In this document: piece after piece, positions 52,263 to 62,570 of the stretch | How positions within the stretch are numbered: the first letter of the stretch is position 1 | How the letters are laid out: every line of letters begins with the position of its first letter | NCBI RefSeq assembly: GCF_011927625.1 | Contig: NZ_JAATIZ010000002.1 | Location: 62,001-126,000, forward strand | Direction of reading: 5' to 3' | Length of the DNA stretch: 64,000 nt | Source of the DNA: Paenalcaligenes hominis | GTDB lineage: Bacteria; Pseudomonadota; Gammaproteobacteria; Burkholderiales; Burkholderiaceae_B | Notes under the pieces: generated by a model | Told to the model about the DNA's origin: nothing | Seen by the model: the letters and a program-made list of their open reading frames with translations, nothing else | Database searches by the model: none | Position numbers and translations under genes: made by a program

Positions 52263-54146
52263 ATGACTTATCGCTCTATTCAACCTCTTCCTCCTGTTCT
52301 TGTTAGTCAGATTGCTGCCGGTGAAGTCATCGAGCGCCCCGCCTCTATATTAAAAGAGCTGCTAGAAAATGCGCTTGATGCCGAAGCGAAAAACATAGAA
52401 ATTCGTCTTGATGGTGGCGGCATACATCGTATTACGGTTAATGACGACGGCATAGGCATTCCCAAAGCAGAGCTCCCTTTGGCTCTGACTCAACACGCTA
52501 CCAGTAAAATTCGCTCGTTAGATGAGCTAGAGGGGGTGGCGTCCATGGGGTTTAGGGGCGAGGCGCTTCCTTCTATTGCTTCTATTGCAACCCTAAGCCT
52601 ACGCTCACGTACCGCAGACCAAGACCATGCTTGGGAGCTACAGGCAGGACAAACCGAGCCCCAACCTAGTGCTGGATCCAAAGGCACTCGGATTGACGTG
52701 CGCCAGGTATTTGATCATATCCCTGCCCGCCGTAAATTTTTGCGCAAAGAAGCCACCGAACTGGGACATTGCATTACTGCTGCGGAACGCATTGCCTTAG
52801 CGTATCCTCAGGTCAGTTTTCGTATTTTTCATAACAATAAACCCAGTCGCCATTGGCCCGCAGGCACCATTCAAGATCGTGTCATGCAAATACTTGGGGC
52901 CGAGTTTGTTGAGCAAAGTGTAGGCCTTGAAACCGAAGCCGGTCTAATTCGTCTCGAAGGGCTCATTATCCGCCCAGCTTTTGCTAAAGCTCGCACCGAT
53001 CAAACCTATACCTTTGTCAATGGCCGTTTTGTGCGCGATCGAGTCATGACCGCAGCCATTCAAAGCGCTTACAAAGACGTGTTACACGGCGATCGCAAGC
53101 CTTCTTATATTTTGTATTTGTCTATTGACCCGCATGCGGTCGATGTCAACGTTCATCCTGCCAAGCATGAGGTGCGTTTTCGAGAGTCAAATGCTGTGTT
53201 TGGCTTTATTAATAAAGCCCTCCAAGAGGCGTTGGCAGAAAACCAAGCCGAACGCATTCAGCAGGCGCCACTGGCTCCGTCTGCTATAACAAACGCCCAA
53301 CCCCCACCCGCCTTTTCCCCCTCAGGCCCTGGGGCTGCAACGGCGTTTCGCTCAAGTACTAGCGGCTACAGCAACATGCCACGCTATCAACAACGCATGG
53401 ATTTACACGAGCAACCCGTACCCAAAGCCGAACAATGGCAACAGTTTTATGCCCCCGCTGCCGAGACGCCTCAAACCGATACCGCACCAATCGCTGCTTC
53501 CGCCACACTTCCTGCGGCACACGCGCAAACTCTGCCTGAAACAATTACCGAGGCAGGTACCGATTTACCCATGGGGATGGCTTTAGCTCAACTCCACGGG
53601 GTTTATATTTTGTCTCAAGTTAAAAATGGCTTAATTTTGGTCGATATGCATGCCGCGCACGAGCGAGTCGTATATGAAAAACTTAAACAACACATGAATG
53701 ATCGTGAGCTACCCATGCAAGAGCTATTAGTGCCGGTGGCATTTAGTTGCTCGCAAACAGAAAGTGCACTGGTTGAAGAATACCAAGAGCAACTGGAAAG
53801 CTTAGGGCTGATCATACGTCCTACGGGCCCTACGTCCGTTTCTGTGCGCGCTGTTCCTGCTCTATTGGCTCAAGCAGACATTGAGGCCTTAGCACGTGGT
53901 GTTTTGGCTGATTTGAATCGTTTTGGTAGTTCTGCCCGATTAGAGGCCCAACGTAACGAGCTGCTTTCTACGATGGCGTGTCACAGCTCCGTTCGTGCTA
54001 ACCGCCAATTAAGCATTACTGAGATGAATGCCCTTTTACGTGCTATGGAACACACCGAACGCGCTGACTTATGCAATCACGGCAGGCCCACCTGGTTCTA
54101 CTGGAGCATGAACGATTTGGATAAACTTTTTTTACGAGGTCAGTGA
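52263..54146 (+). CDS. mutL: DNA mismatch repair protein MutL
   Basis: 627 residues. The GHKL ATPase (1-330) has [24 protein letters not shown] and [17 protein letters not shown] Pro/Ala-rich linker (about 335-425) leads to the C-terminal dimerisation domain. The motif [12 protein letters not shown], close to the DQHAxxExxxxE endonuclease motif, together with [11 protein letters not shown] and CNHGRPTWF, suggests that this MutL has latent nicking activity, as in organisms lacking MutH. Its stop overlaps the miaA start. Confidence 0.96.
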   Translation: MTYRSIQPLPPVLVSQIAAGEVIERPASILKELLENALDAEAKNIEIRLDGGGIHRITVNDDGIGIPKAELPLALTQHATSKIRSLDELEGVASMGFRGEALPSIASIATLSLRSRTADQDHAWELQAGQTEPQPSAGSKGTRIDVRQVFDHIPARRKFLRKEATELGHCITAAERIALAYPQVSFRIFHNNKPSRHWPAGTIQDRVMQILGAEFVEQSVGLETEAGLIRLEGLIIRPAFAKARTDQTYTFVNGRFVRDRVMTAAIQSAYKDVLHGDRKPSYILYLSIDPHAVDVNVHPAKHEVRFRESNAVFGFINKALQEALAENQAERIQQAPLAPSAITNAQPPPAFSPSGPGAATAFRSSTSGYSNMPRYQQRMDLHEQPVPKAEQWQQFYAPAAETPQTDTAPIAASATLPAAHAQTLPETITEAGTDLPMGMALAQLHGVYILSQVKNGLILVDMHAAHERVVYEKLKQHMNDRELPMQELLVPVAFSCSQTESALVEEYQEQLESLGLIIRPTGPTSVSVRAVPALLAQADIEALARGVLADLNRFGSSARLEAQRNELLSTMACHSSVRANRQLSITEMNALLRAMEHTERADLCNHGRPTWFYWSMNDLDKLFLRGQ

Positions 54147-55078
54147 TGGCAGCGCCAACTGTAATTTGTTTAACAGGCCCTACCGCTGCCGGTAAAAGCG
54201 CATCGACGTTGGCTTTGGCCCGTCGTTGGGATTTGGAAATTATTGTGATGGACTCCGCCACCATCTATACCGGAATGGACATAGGCACTGCTAAGCCATC
54301 CAAAACCGAGCAAGCCATTACCCCACACCATTTACTGGATATTCGAGACCCCGCCGAGTCGTATTCGGCCGCTAGCTTTGTTCAAGATACTGAACGCTTA
54401 ATTGATGCAATTCACCAGCGCCAGCGCCATGTTTTATTATGTGGTGGGACCTTGCTTTACTACAAAGCATTACGTGATGGGCTAAGTCAATTGCCTGAAT
54501 CCACCCCTCATCTACGTGCTGAACTGGATGCCGAAGCCTTGATCAAAGGCTGGCCGACCTTGCACGCAGAGCTAGCGCGTATTGATCCTGAAACAGCAGC
54601 TCGCCTTGCCCCTAATGACGGGCAGCGCATTCAACGGGCTCTGGAAATCTACCGAGCCAGCGGCAAGCCTATGTCGGTATGGCTCAAAGAACAACCACCG
54701 CGCCCTGTACAACAACGTAACTACCTCACCATCAGTGTAGAACCCACTGAAAGGCAATTGCTTAGTCCTCGCATTGAAGCCCGCTATCACCAAATGCTTG
54801 AGCAAGGCCTCGTTGCTGAAGTAGAGCAACTGTATGCGCGCGCTGACTTACACAACGGCTTACCTTCGATCCGCAGTGTGGGCTACAGACAAATCTGGGA
54901 TTACCTTGATGGCGTGCTGTCCTTAGATGACGCCGTAGAACGAGCAATCAGTGCAACACGTCAGCTAGCTAAGCGTCAAATGACGTGGCTACGCGCTATG
55001 CCTGAACGTGAGCAAGTCGATTGTATGAACCCTGCTCGTGCCGATCTTGTGGTGGATGTAGTCGCCAAACACTGGTAG
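54146..55078 (+). CDS. miaA: tRNA dimethylallyltransferase MiaA
   Basis: 310 residues from the ATG at 54146, whose first base is the last base of the mutL TGA. An upstream GTG at 54143 is also possible. It prenylates A37 of tRNAs reading UNN codons. Walker A is [12 protein letters not shown], with [17 protein letters not shown] and the dimethylallyl-site region [13 protein letters not shown] following. The mutL-miaA order is widely conserved. Confidence 0.96.
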   Translation: MAAPTVICLTGPTAAGKSASTLALARRWDLEIIVMDSATIYTGMDIGTAKPSKTEQAITPHHLLDIRDPAESYSAASFVQDTERLIDAIHQRQRHVLLCGGTLLYYKALRDGLSQLPESTPHLRAELDAEALIKGWPTLHAELARIDPETAARLAPNDGQRIQRALEIYRASGKPMSVWLKEQPPRPVQQRNYLTISVEPTERQLLSPRIEARYHQMLEQGLVAEVEQLYARADLHNGLPSIRSVGYRQIWDYLDGVLSLDDAVERAISATRQLAKRQMTWLRAMPEREQVDCMNPARADLVVDVVAKHW

Positions 55079-55095
55079 TGCGTTTTCTAGCGACC

Positions 55096-55127
55096 AAAAA
55101 AAACCTCTGCAACGCAGAGGCTTTTTT
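55096..55127. terminator. Bidirectional terminator between miaA and purM
   Basis: 7-bp stem CCTCTGC/GCAGAGG with a 3-nt loop, preceded by an A-run and followed by a T-run, between convergent miaA and purM. Confidence 0.9.
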
Positions 55128-55145
55128 GTGCGGTAGTGCCGCGGA

Positions 55146-56195
55146 TTAAGCAATAACCACGCTAGGCTCGTCGTCTTTACGTTGGGTAATTTGGCCTAAT
55201 GTAAATACAGTTTCGCCCTGAGCGGTAAAGGCTGCCTGTATAGCAGCAGCCTGCTCGGCCGGCACCACTACAATCATGCCAATACCACAGTTAAAGACGC
55301 GCCACATCTCCTCGTCGGCCACGCCCCCGTTTTCCTGTAACCATTGAAATAAAGGAGGTAAGGTCCACGCATTACGATCAATGTGAGCCGCTGTGTTTTT
55401 AGGCAATACACGAGGAATATTTTCCAACAACCCACCACCCGTGACGTGTACTAACCCCTTAATGGCGGTCTCGAACTGATTTAGCACAGCCAAAACGGGT
55501 TTAACGTACAAACGTGTAGGCGCCATAACGAGGTCGACAAAAGGGATGCCATCCAGTTCGTCGGTAGGACGCACGTTAGCGTGTTTTAAAATTTTGCGAA
55601 TTAACGAGTAACCGTTTGAGTGCGCACCACTGGAGGCTAAGCCCAATACCACATCGCCTGCCACAATGGTCTCGCCAGTAATAATTTTAGACTTTTCTAC
55701 AGCGCCTACCGCAAAACCGGCTAGGTCGTATTCGCCATCGGGATACATGCCTGGCATCTCGGCCGTTTCACCACCAATTAGTGCACAACCGGATAACTCG
55801 CAGCCTTTGGCGATGCCAGCCACAACATCGGTGGCGGTATCTAAGTCAAGTTTGCCGCAGGCAAAATAGTCTAAAAAATACAAGGGCTCTGCCCCTTGCA
55901 CCAAAATATCGTTGACACTCATGGCGACCAAATCAATACCAACAGTATCGTGACGCTGCCATTCGAAGGCCAAGCGCAATTTGGTGCCCACCCCGTCGGT
56001 GCCGGATACCAAAACAGGCTCTTTGAGGTCTTTAGGGAGCTCGAACATAGCGCCGAAACCGCCTAGGCCTGCTAACACGCCAGGACGCATAGTCCGTGCA
56101 GCCAAAGGTTTAATACGAGAGACGAGCTCGTCGCCCGCTTCGATATCGACCCCAGCATCGCGGTAGGTCAAGGATACGGATTGATTGTTTGTCAT
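55146..56195 (-). CDS. purM: Phosphoribosylformylglycinamidine cyclo-ligase PurM
   Basis: 349 residues. The AIR synthetase that closes the imidazole ring in purine synthesis. Visible: [22 protein letters not shown] at the start, [20 protein letters not shown]-like [10 protein letters not shown], and [28 protein letters not shown]. The typical ATP-binding features of the PurM superfamily are all there. It is convergent to miaA and divergent from the HAD phosphatase gene. Confidence 0.97.
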   Translation of the reverse strand: MTNNQSVSLTYRDAGVDIEAGDELVSRIKPLAARTMRPGVLAGLGGFGAMFELPKDLKEPVLVSGTDGVGTKLRLAFEWQRHDTVGIDLVAMSVNDILVQGAEPLYFLDYFACGKLDLDTATDVVAGIAKGCELSGCALIGGETAEMPGMYPDGEYDLAGFAVGAVEKSKIITGETIVAGDVVLGLASSGAHSNGYSLIRKILKHANVRPTDELDGIPFVDLVMAPTRLYVKPVLAVLNQFETAIKGLVHVTGGGLLENIPRVLPKNTAAHIDRNAWTLPPLFQWLQENGGVADEEMWRVFNCGIGMIVVVPAEQAAAIQAAFTAQGETVFTLGQITQRKDDEPSVVIA

Positions 56196-56337
56196 GAATA
56201 ACGCCGTGGGAGAGGTAAAATTACTAAACGTACAAATTGTACCTTAGCTATGGCAAACTAGCCGTAGCCGAAAATTCTATTTTAGTGTGTATTAACTAAG
56301 TCTGCAGCATTTAAACACAGTCACTGCGGTTGCTTTG

Positions 56338-56343
56338 TATAAT
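56338..56343 (+). promoter_or_regulatory. Candidate -10 of the HAD-pcnB-folK promoter
   Basis: A perfect TATAAT lies 84 bp before the HAD phosphatase start, with no strong -35. The 231-bp space (56196-56426) to purM holds no ORF; other genes often found here in related genera, such as hda, are absent. Confidence 0.4.
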
Positions 56344-56426
56344 TAGCACAAATAGGATAGCTATTTTCTTTTTCTCTTTTCTTTACTTCGTCTCTAGGCC
56401 GTTGGGCCGTTGCTTTGTGAGCTCGC

Positions 56427-57128
56427 ATGATATCCCCACAAAACCTCGCTTTGTTCGACTTAGATCACACCCTTTTACCCTTAGATAGCGATTATCAATG
56501 GGCTGACTTTTTGGCACGCACTGGACGTATTGGCGACCCTATCGAAGCCCAACGCCGCAATGACGAGCTAATGGATCGGTATAACGCTGGGAATCTAAGT
56601 GCTGAAGAGTCCGCTGCATTTATGCTGGGTTTAATTGCAAATCAATCTCGTGAAACCTTGATTGAATGGCAGCAGGCCTTTATGGAAGAGGTGATCACAC
56701 CTGCTCTGCTCCCCCAAGCCCATGCTTTAGTTCAACAACATATGGAGCAAGGTGATCTTTGTGCTATTGTCACGGCAACGAACGAGTTTGTCACAGCGCC
56801 TATTGCTAAAGCCTTGGGTTTTGAGCACTTAATCGCCACCATACCCGAAGCCCATGACGGGGTATTTACGGGGCGTATTGCTGGGGTGGCTTCGTATCAA
56901 GCCGGTAAAATTGTTCGTGTAGATCAATGGTTGCACGAGCTTGGCTTAAAGCGAGATCAATTTAATCAGGTGTGGTTTTACAGTGACTCACCCAACGACC
57001 TCCCTCTTATGGAAGTCGTGTCGCACCCTGTCGCCACCAACCCTAGCGCTACCCTACGACAAACTGCCCAAGAACGAAACTGGAAAATTATTGATCTCTT
57101 TGACGATCTTCTGGATGCTAAATCGTAA
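56427..57128 (+). CDS. HAD-superfamily phosphatase (HAD-IB, SerB/PSP-like)
   Basis: 233 residues. Motif I is FDLDHTLL with nucleophile D11 and D13, motif II is in IVTATNEFV, the helical cap follows motif I, and motif III/IV is around VWFYSDSPNDLPLM. This is the HAD-IB branch (phosphoserine-phosphatase-like). The substrate is unknown. It lies 6 bp upstream of pcnB, an arrangement common in Burkholderiales, so the genes are probably co-transcribed. Confidence 0.88.
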   Translation: MISPQNLALFDLDHTLLPLDSDYQWADFLARTGRIGDPIEAQRRNDELMDRYNAGNLSAEESAAFMLGLIANQSRETLIEWQQAFMEEVITPALLPQAHALVQQHMEQGDLCAIVTATNEFVTAPIAKALGFEHLIATIPEAHDGVFTGRIAGVASYQAGKIVRVDQWLHELGLKRDQFNQVWFYSDSPNDLPLMEVVSHPVATNPSATLRQTAQERNWKIIDLFDDLLDAKS

Positions 57129-57134
57129 TTACGC

Positions 57135-58502
57135 ATGTTAACTCAAACAATAAGAAACTTTGTTTCTCGACTTTTCTCCGCTGCGCCTCCTACACCTAAA
57201 GGACCGCAGCGCTTAGGCGTTGCACAACATCATATTGATCGCCGCCTCGTATCGCGTCATGCCATTAAAGTCTGTGAAGTACTCCAAGACAAAGGCTACG
57301 AGGCTTACATTGTGGGGGGCGCCGTTCGTGACCTAATCGTTGGTCTAGAGCCTAAAGACTTTGATGTCGCCACCAATGCTACGCCCGAGCAAGTCCGTGC
57401 GCTATTTAGACGGGCACGTATTATTGGTCGTCGCTTCAAACTGGTGCATGTTGTTTTTGGGCGCGAAATTATCGAAACGTCGACCTTTCGCACCGACGCC
57501 AAAGAAACAGAAATTGTCGATGCCCATGGCCGTATTCTTCAAGACAATGACTACGGCGAACTCAAAGATGATGCATTACGCCGCGATTTCACCTTGAATG
57601 CGTTGTATTACGATCCCACGACAGAAACGGTAATTGACTACCACAATGGTGTACACGATTTAACCCACCGCACTGTCCGTATTATTGGTGATGCTACCAC
57701 GCGGTATCGTGAAGACCCTGTGCGTATGCTGCGCGCTGTGCGCTTTGCAGCCAAGCTTGACGCCACAATAGACCCAACGACGCATGCGCCAATTCCTCAG
57801 TTGGCTAACTTAATTAACCATGTGCCTGAGTCTCGCTTGTTTGATGAAAGCATTAAATTGCTCAGTTGTGGCAATGCACTGCATTGTTTAAAACTTATTC
57901 ACCAAGAAGGCCTGCATCAACATTTGTTTCCACAACTGGATTTACTATTAGCTGACGAAGACGCCTTAGCTTTTATTGATAACGCTTTAGCGCGTACAGA
58001 CAGTCGCGTACGCAGTGGCCGCACCATCAGCCCTAGCTTTTTGTTTGCTACACTTTTGTGGCCCACGGTCAAACAAAAATGGCTGGCCTATCAAAAGCAA
58101 GGTCAACCTGCTGCTCAAGCTATTGCCGAAGCCAGCGATGAAGCCTTAGCGCTTCAGGCCAAAGCCATGCCTATTCAAAAACGCTTCCAAGCCGATATGC
58201 GTGAAATTTGGTTTACTCAGGCACGTTTTGATCGCGTCAATAACCGCGCCATTTGGCGCATGCTTGAACAACCTCGGTTCCGTGCCTCGGTGGACTTTTT
58301 ACAGTTACGTGCTGCCGTGCGCGAGGTCGATAGCGTAGAAGCACAATGGTGGATGGATCTCGCTAACGCCGACACTGACCAACGTGCTGTGCTCATCGCA
58401 GAGCGTACCCCCCCTACCCGTACCGGCACCGGTAAACGCCCACGCCGTCGCACTCGCCGGCCTCGTCATAGCACTTCTACCTCACAGACTCAAAATGACT
58501 AA
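57135..58502 (+). CDS. pcnB: Poly(A) polymerase I PcnB
   Basis: 455 residues. The class II nucleotidyltransferase head has GGAVRDLIVGLEPKDFDVATNATPEQV with the catalytic aspartates, followed by the RRFKLVHVVFG and RRDFTLNALYYD motifs and the RNA-binding helices. It adds poly(A) tails that promote RNA decay. The last 25 residues are an Arg/Pro/Thr-rich basic tail (KRPRRRTRRPRHST), common in PcnB. It overlaps the folK start by 8 bp. Confidence 0.95.
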   Translation: MLTQTIRNFVSRLFSAAPPTPKGPQRLGVAQHHIDRRLVSRHAIKVCEVLQDKGYEAYIVGGAVRDLIVGLEPKDFDVATNATPEQVRALFRRARIIGRRFKLVHVVFGREIIETSTFRTDAKETEIVDAHGRILQDNDYGELKDDALRRDFTLNALYYDPTTETVIDYHNGVHDLTHRTVRIIGDATTRYREDPVRMLRAVRFAAKLDATIDPTTHAPIPQLANLINHVPESRLFDESIKLLSCGNALHCLKLIHQEGLHQHLFPQLDLLLADEDALAFIDNALARTDSRVRSGRTISPSFLFATLLWPTVKQKWLAYQKQGQPAAQAIAEASDEALALQAKAMPIQKRFQADMREIWFTQARFDRVNNRAIWRMLEQPRFRASVDFLQLRAAVREVDSVEAQWWMDLANADTDQRAVLIAERTPPTRTGTGKRPRRRTRRPRHSTSTSQTQND

Positions 58503-58995
58503 TTTAAACCCTAGCCCAACAGTGGCTTATATCGGCATGGGCGCTAATCTTGGCGATGCGATTGGCACCTTACTTAAGGCGTGCGAGGCCTTGCATCAAC
58601 TCGAACATACCACCGATGTTCGTATTTCCGGGTTTTACCAAACGGCTCCGGTGGATGCCGATGGTCCTGATTACATCAATGCCGTCGCTGCTATCACTAC
58701 TCGCTTAACCGCCCCCGCATTACTACAGGCGTTATTAGCCATTGAAAACGAGCATGGCCGAGAGCGCAACTATCCCAATGCGCCTCGTACCTTAGATCTA
58801 GACTTACTTTTGTATGGAAATGAGCAGTTTGCGCTTCCCGATCTAACCGTGCCCCACCCTCGCTTGCATTTACGTGCTTTTGTGTTGCACCCTTTAGCTG
58901 AACTCGCACCCACATTGCAATTGGCACAAGGGCCTATTCAAGACTTGCTGCAACGGGTTGCCGACCAACCTATTCGCTCTTTAGATCAAGACTAA
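58495..58995 (+). CDS. folK: 7,8-Dihydro-6-hydroxymethylpterin pyrophosphokinase FolK
   Basis: 166 residues from the ATG at 58495, inside the last codons of pcnB; a longer frame starting at 58384 lies wholly in pcnB and is rejected. Adds pyrophosphate to hydroxymethyl-dihydropterin, the step before FolP. Key blocks: AYIGMGANLGD, SGFYQTAPV, NAVAAITTRL, and the RTLDLDLLLYG plus VPHPRLHLRAFVLHPL signature. Confidence 0.95.
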   Translation: MTNLNPSPTVAYIGMGANLGDAIGTLLKACEALHQLEHTTDVRISGFYQTAPVDADGPDYINAVAAITTRLTAPALLQALLAIENEHGRERNYPNAPRTLDLDLLLYGNEQFALPDLTVPHPRLHLRAFVLHPLAELAPTLQLAQGPIQDLLQRVADQPIRSLDQD

Positions 58996-59013
58996 ACTTG
59001 TAGTATGGGTATG

Positions 59014-59042
59014 AAAAAAGTCCACCTTAAGGTGGACTTTTT
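59014..59042. terminator. Bidirectional terminator between folK and fumarase
   Basis: AAAAAGTCCACCTT/AAGGTGGACTTTTT stem with essentially no loop imbalance, T-run on each strand. Confidence 0.9.
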
Positions 59043-59075
59043 GATTTGGGTTAGGATAAACCGACTTAGCCCTGA

Positions 59076-60599
59076 CTACGACGCCACAATGGGGATTTCT
59101 TTAATAAGCTGACGCCAATGTGCAGGCCCGGTGTTATGCACCGACACCCCTTGGGAGTCCACCGCTACAGTGACAGGCATGTCTTTGACCTCAAACTCAT
59201 AGATGGCCTCCATGCCTAGGTCTTCAAAGCCCACCACTTTTGCTGTTTGTATAGCTTTGGACACTAAATAAGCGGCCCCACCCACAGCCATTAAAGAGGC
59301 TGACTTATGCTTTTTAATGGCTTCAATGGCTTTAGGACCACGTTCACCTTTGCCGATCATGGAAATTAAGCCAGTTTGGCCCAACATCATGTCTGTAAAA
59401 CTATCCATACGCGTAGCGGTAGTAGGACCGGCTGGTCCTACGGCCTCGTCGCGCACCGGATCGACGGGGCCCACGTAGTAAATAACACGGTTTGTAAAAT
59501 CGACAGGTAGCGGCTCACCTGCTTCTAATAAGGTCTGAATACGTTTATGTGCCGCATCACGACCTGTTAACACTTTACCGGATAGCAACAAGGTCTCGCC
59601 TGGTTTCCAGCTAGCCACCTCGTCGGCAGTAAGCGTATCTAAATTGACTGGTTTGGACTTATTGTAATCTGGCGCCCACTCTACCTCAGGCCATACATCC
59701 ATTGAAGGAGGAGTCAATGTCGCAGGGCCTGAGCCATCTAAGACAAAGTCCACATGACGCGTTGCCGCACAGTTGGGAATCAACGCTACTGGCTTAGAAG
59801 CAGCATGGGTGGGGAAAGTATGAATTTTAACATCCAGTACTGTAGTTAACCCCCCAAGACCTTGAGCCCCTATACCTAACTCGTTTACACGGTTATAGAT
59901 TTCTATGCGCATTTCTTCGAGCTTATTTTGTGGGCCACGCTCTAGCAGCTCAAACATGTCAATATCATCCATTAATGACTGTTTAGCCATTAACATGGCC
60001 TTTTCTGCGGTGCCGCCCACACCAATACCAAGCACCCCAGGCGGACACCAACCCGCCCCCATTTGAGGTAATTGCTCTACGACCCAATCCACAATGGATT
60101 CACTAGGATTGAGCATTGCAAATCGACTTTTGTTCTCAGAGCCACCGCCTTTAGCTGCAACACCCACCTCAATGGTGTTACCTGGTACTAGCTCTACATT
60201 CACAATACAGGGGGTGTTATCACGGGTGTTTTTGCGCGCAAAAATGGGATCATCTAAAACCGATGCACGCAAAGGATTGTCTGGGTTCGTATAACCTTGG
60301 CGCACCCCCTCGTCACAGATTTCCTGCAAAGAGCGCTCGCTGTCAAAGCGGACATTCATACCCACTTTTAAAAACACGTTAACCACTCCCGTATCCTGAC
60401 ACATAGGACGTTTGCCTAAGGCTGACATACGCGAGTTCGTCAAAATTTGGGCAATGGCGTCTTTAGCGGTTGGACTTTGCTCGCGCTCATAAGCGCGTGC
60501 TAGGTGTTGAATATAGTCCTCAGGGTGATAAAAACTAATGAACTGCACTGCATCCGCAAGGGATTGAATTAAATCGCTTTCTTTAATGAGTGTTGTCAT
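59076..60599 (-). CDS. fumA: Fumarate hydratase, class I (iron-sulfur)
   Basis: 507 residues. Interconverts fumarate and malate in the TCA cycle using a [4Fe-4S] cluster. Family blocks: MCQDTGVVNVFLKVG, GGGSENKSRFAMLNPS, the GWCPPGVLGIGVGGTAEKAM cysteine region, and in the C-terminal part GPTTATRMDSFTDMMLGQTGL. Candidate cluster cysteines are C in CQDTG, C in WCPPG and one in PNCAATRH. It lies downstream of the crotonase gene, separated by a possible terminator. Confidence 0.93.
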   Translation of the reverse strand: MTTLIKESDLIQSLADAVQFISFYHPEDYIQHLARAYEREQSPTAKDAIAQILTNSRMSALGKRPMCQDTGVVNVFLKVGMNVRFDSERSLQEICDEGVRQGYTNPDNPLRASVLDDPIFARKNTRDNTPCIVNVELVPGNTIEVGVAAKGGGSENKSRFAMLNPSESIVDWVVEQLPQMGAGWCPPGVLGIGVGGTAEKAMLMAKQSLMDDIDMFELLERGPQNKLEEMRIEIYNRVNELGIGAQGLGGLTTVLDVKIHTFPTHAASKPVALIPNCAATRHVDFVLDGSGPATLTPPSMDVWPEVEWAPDYNKSKPVNLDTLTADEVASWKPGETLLLSGKVLTGRDAAHKRIQTLLEAGEPLPVDFTNRVIYYVGPVDPVRDEAVGPAGPTTATRMDSFTDMMLGQTGLISMIGKGERGPKAIEAIKKHKSASLMAVGGAAYLVSKAIQTAKVVGFEDLGMEAIYEFEVKDMPVTVAVDSQGVSVHNTGPAHWRQLIKEIPIVAS

Positions 60600-60619
60600 G
60601 ATGTGTTGTATTAATTAAA

Positions 60620-60643
60620 CAAAGGGCTTTGCAAGACAAAGCC
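60620..60643 (-). terminator. Weak terminator or hairpin between crotonase and fumarase genes
   Basis: On the minus strand a 7-bp stem (GGCTTTG/CAAAGCC, 5-nt loop) followed by CTTTGTTT. It could end the crotonase transcript or be an internal attenuator. Confidence 0.5.
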
Positions 60644-60656
60644 TAAACGAACGGGG

Positions 60657-61424
60657 TTATTTACCTTGCCAAATGGGTTTGCGCTTTTCCGCAAAAGCAG
60701 TGGCCCCCTCTTTGGCATCAGCCGAAACAAAAACGGCATCAATACGCGGCCGCTGCAAATCAAACATATGCTCTTGGGGCCAGTCTTTAGACTGAGAAAT
60801 GACGTGTTTAGCGACTTGAACTGCCATCGGGCCGTTTTCTTTAATCCGAGCGGCTAAATCAAGGGCCCCTTGTAGGGCCTCGCCCTCGGGCACTACACGA
60901 TTAATAAGCCCCCATGTCGCAGCCTGTTCCGCGCTGAACATGTCACCAGTCAAAACCAGCTCCATGGCTACTACGTAGGGCACGCGAGCAGGTAAGCGCA
61001 ACATGCCCCCTGAGCCTGGCACAATACCACGCTTGGTTTCAGGCAAGCCAAATTTAGAGCTAGACCCCGCTACAATCATGTCACAGGCCATGGCAATTTC
61101 TAGGCCCCCGGCTAAAGCATAGCCCTCAATGGCTGCGATTAGCGGTTTACGTGGGGGTTGCTCGCAAATGCCTGCAAAACCGCGACGGCCTACATACGGA
61201 CGCTGCCCGTCTTTAGCAAAGGCTTTTAAGTCCATGCCTGCGCAAAAGGTATTGCCTGCGCCGGTTAAAATTCCAACGGTAAGATCGGGATTAGAATCCA
61301 GCTCGTCTAATGCCGCCGCTAACTGCACTGCTGTTTCGTAATTCACCGCATTCCGTGCCTCAGGACGGTTTAACGTGATAATTAGCACTTGATCTTGGAT
61401 GTCTACCTTTACCAGTTCTGCCAT
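60657..61424 (-). CDS. Crotonase/enoyl-CoA hydratase-family protein
   Basis: 255 residues of the crotonase fold: LNRPEARNAVNYETAVQLAAALDEL, AGNTFCAGMDLKAFAKDG for the oxyanion hole, AAIEGYALAGGLEIAMACDMIVAG and KRGIVPGSGGMLRLPARV. Whether it is a true enoyl-CoA hydratase or an isomerase/hydrolase cannot be fixed by eye. Encoded upstream of fumarase, on the same strand. Confidence 0.9.
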   Translation of the reverse strand: MAELVKVDIQDQVLIITLNRPEARNAVNYETAVQLAAALDELDSNPDLTVGILTGAGNTFCAGMDLKAFAKDGQRPYVGRRGFAGICEQPPRKPLIAAIEGYALAGGLEIAMACDMIVAGSSSKFGLPETKRGIVPGSGGMLRLPARVPYVVAMELVLTGDMFSAEQAATWGLINRVVPEGEALQGALDLAARIKENGPMAVQVAKHVISQSKDWPQEHMFDLQRPRIDAVFVSADAKEGATAFAEKRKPIWQGK

Positions 61425-61544
61425 GGGGCTCCCTTTTTAATTCATTTCTGTTTGAAAACGATGACTTAATTTACTTTATCGGTCAGTTCAATCTAAATTG
61501 GTTATCATACGATCTTTTTACTGCTTATTCGGTTTTTGCCCGCC

Positions 61545-61640
61545 TTGTGTCCGCAACACAGATCTTTAATCATGGCAAAATAGCGTAAAGCTACATCTAA
61601 GACCGCACAAAAGGTAAAATTATTTATTTTGCGGACACAA
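61545..61640 (+). promoter_or_regulatory. Inverted repeat in the glyQ upstream region
   Basis: TTGTGTCCGCAA at 61545-61556 recurs as its exact reverse complement, TTGCGGACACAA, at 61629-61640. The 72-nt space between them is A+T rich. The first arm also sits within a smaller hairpin (TGTG...CACA). It could form a long stem in the glyQS leader RNA or be a pair of operator sites. No known glycine-responsive structure was recognised. Confidence 0.45.
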
Positions 61641-61661
61641 CGTTTATTTGGCCTACTTGCA

Positions 61662-62570
61662 ATGCTTACCTTTCAACAACTCATACTGCAACTTTCTCAC
61701 TACTGGGACCAACAAGGCTGTACCTTGCTGCAACCCTTTGATATGGAGGTCGGCGCGGGTACTTCTCATACCGCTACCTTTTTGCGCGCTATCGGGCCCG
61801 AACCGTGGTCTGCCGCCTACGTGCAACCCTCGCGCCGCCCTACTGACGGACGCTATGGCGACAACCCAAATCGTTTACAACACTACTATCAATACCAAGT
61901 CGTCTTAAAGCCTGCGCCAGAAAACATTGTTGATCTTTATATTGGCTCGTTAAAAGCCATCGGCATTGATCCTAAAGTCCACGATATTCGCTTTGTTGAA
62001 GACGACTGGGAAAACCCGACTTTAGGCGCGTGGGGCTTAGGTTGGGAAGTCTGGCTAAACGGCATGGAAGTCACGCAATTTACTTATTTCCAACAAGTCG
62101 GCGGCTTAGATTGTGTGCCTGCTACGGGCGAGATCACCTACGGGTTAGAGCGCTTAGCCATGTACTTGCAAGGCGTAGAAAGCGTCTATGACCTGGTATG
62201 GACTAACGACACCCAAGGCAAAGCCATTTACTACCGTGATGTGTTCCATCAAAACGAAGTCGAGCAATCTACCTACAACTTTGAGCATGCTAATACTGAC
62301 ATGCTATTTGCCCACTTTAATAATCACGAAGCCGAGGCCAAAAAACTGATTGAGCTGCCGTTAGCCCTTCCGGCTTATGAGCAAACCCTAAAAGCCGCCC
62401 ACACCTTTAATATGCTTGATGCACGCGGCGCGATCAGCGTCACCGAACGCGCGGCTTATATTGGCCGTATCCGTCATTTAGCCCGTGGCGTCGCCCAAGC
62501 CTATTATACCTCCCGCGAAGAACTCGGTTTTCCGATGCTGCCTAAACAGCCCGCTCAGGAGAACCACTAA
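61662..62570 (+). CDS. glyQ: Glycyl-tRNA synthetase alpha subunit
   Basis: 302 residues from the ATG at 61662 ([15 protein letters not shown]); upstream extension is not supported. The alpha chain of the alpha2-beta2 GlyRS makes the class II catalytic core: [56 protein letters not shown], and [24 protein letters not shown]-like blocks. Its stop overlaps the glyS start as TAATG. Confidence 0.97.
   Translation: MLTFQQLILQLSHYWDQQGCTLLQPFDMEVGAGTSHTATFLRAIGPEPWSAAYVQPSRRPTDGRYGDNPNRLQHYYQYQVVLKPAPENIVDLYIGSLKAIGIDPKVHDIRFVEDDWENPTLGAWGLGWEVWLNGMEVTQFTYFQQVGGLDCVPATGEITYGLERLAMYLQGVESVYDLVWTNDTQGKAIYYRDVFHQNEVEQSTYNFEHANTDMLFAHFNNHEAEAKKLIELPLALPAYEQTLKAAHTFNMLDARGAISVTERAAYIGRIRHLARGVAQAYYTSREELGFPMLPKQPAQENH

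Noticed and set aside
58384-58494. N-terminal extension of FolK
   Set aside because: It lies within pcnB in another frame and does not resemble FolK.
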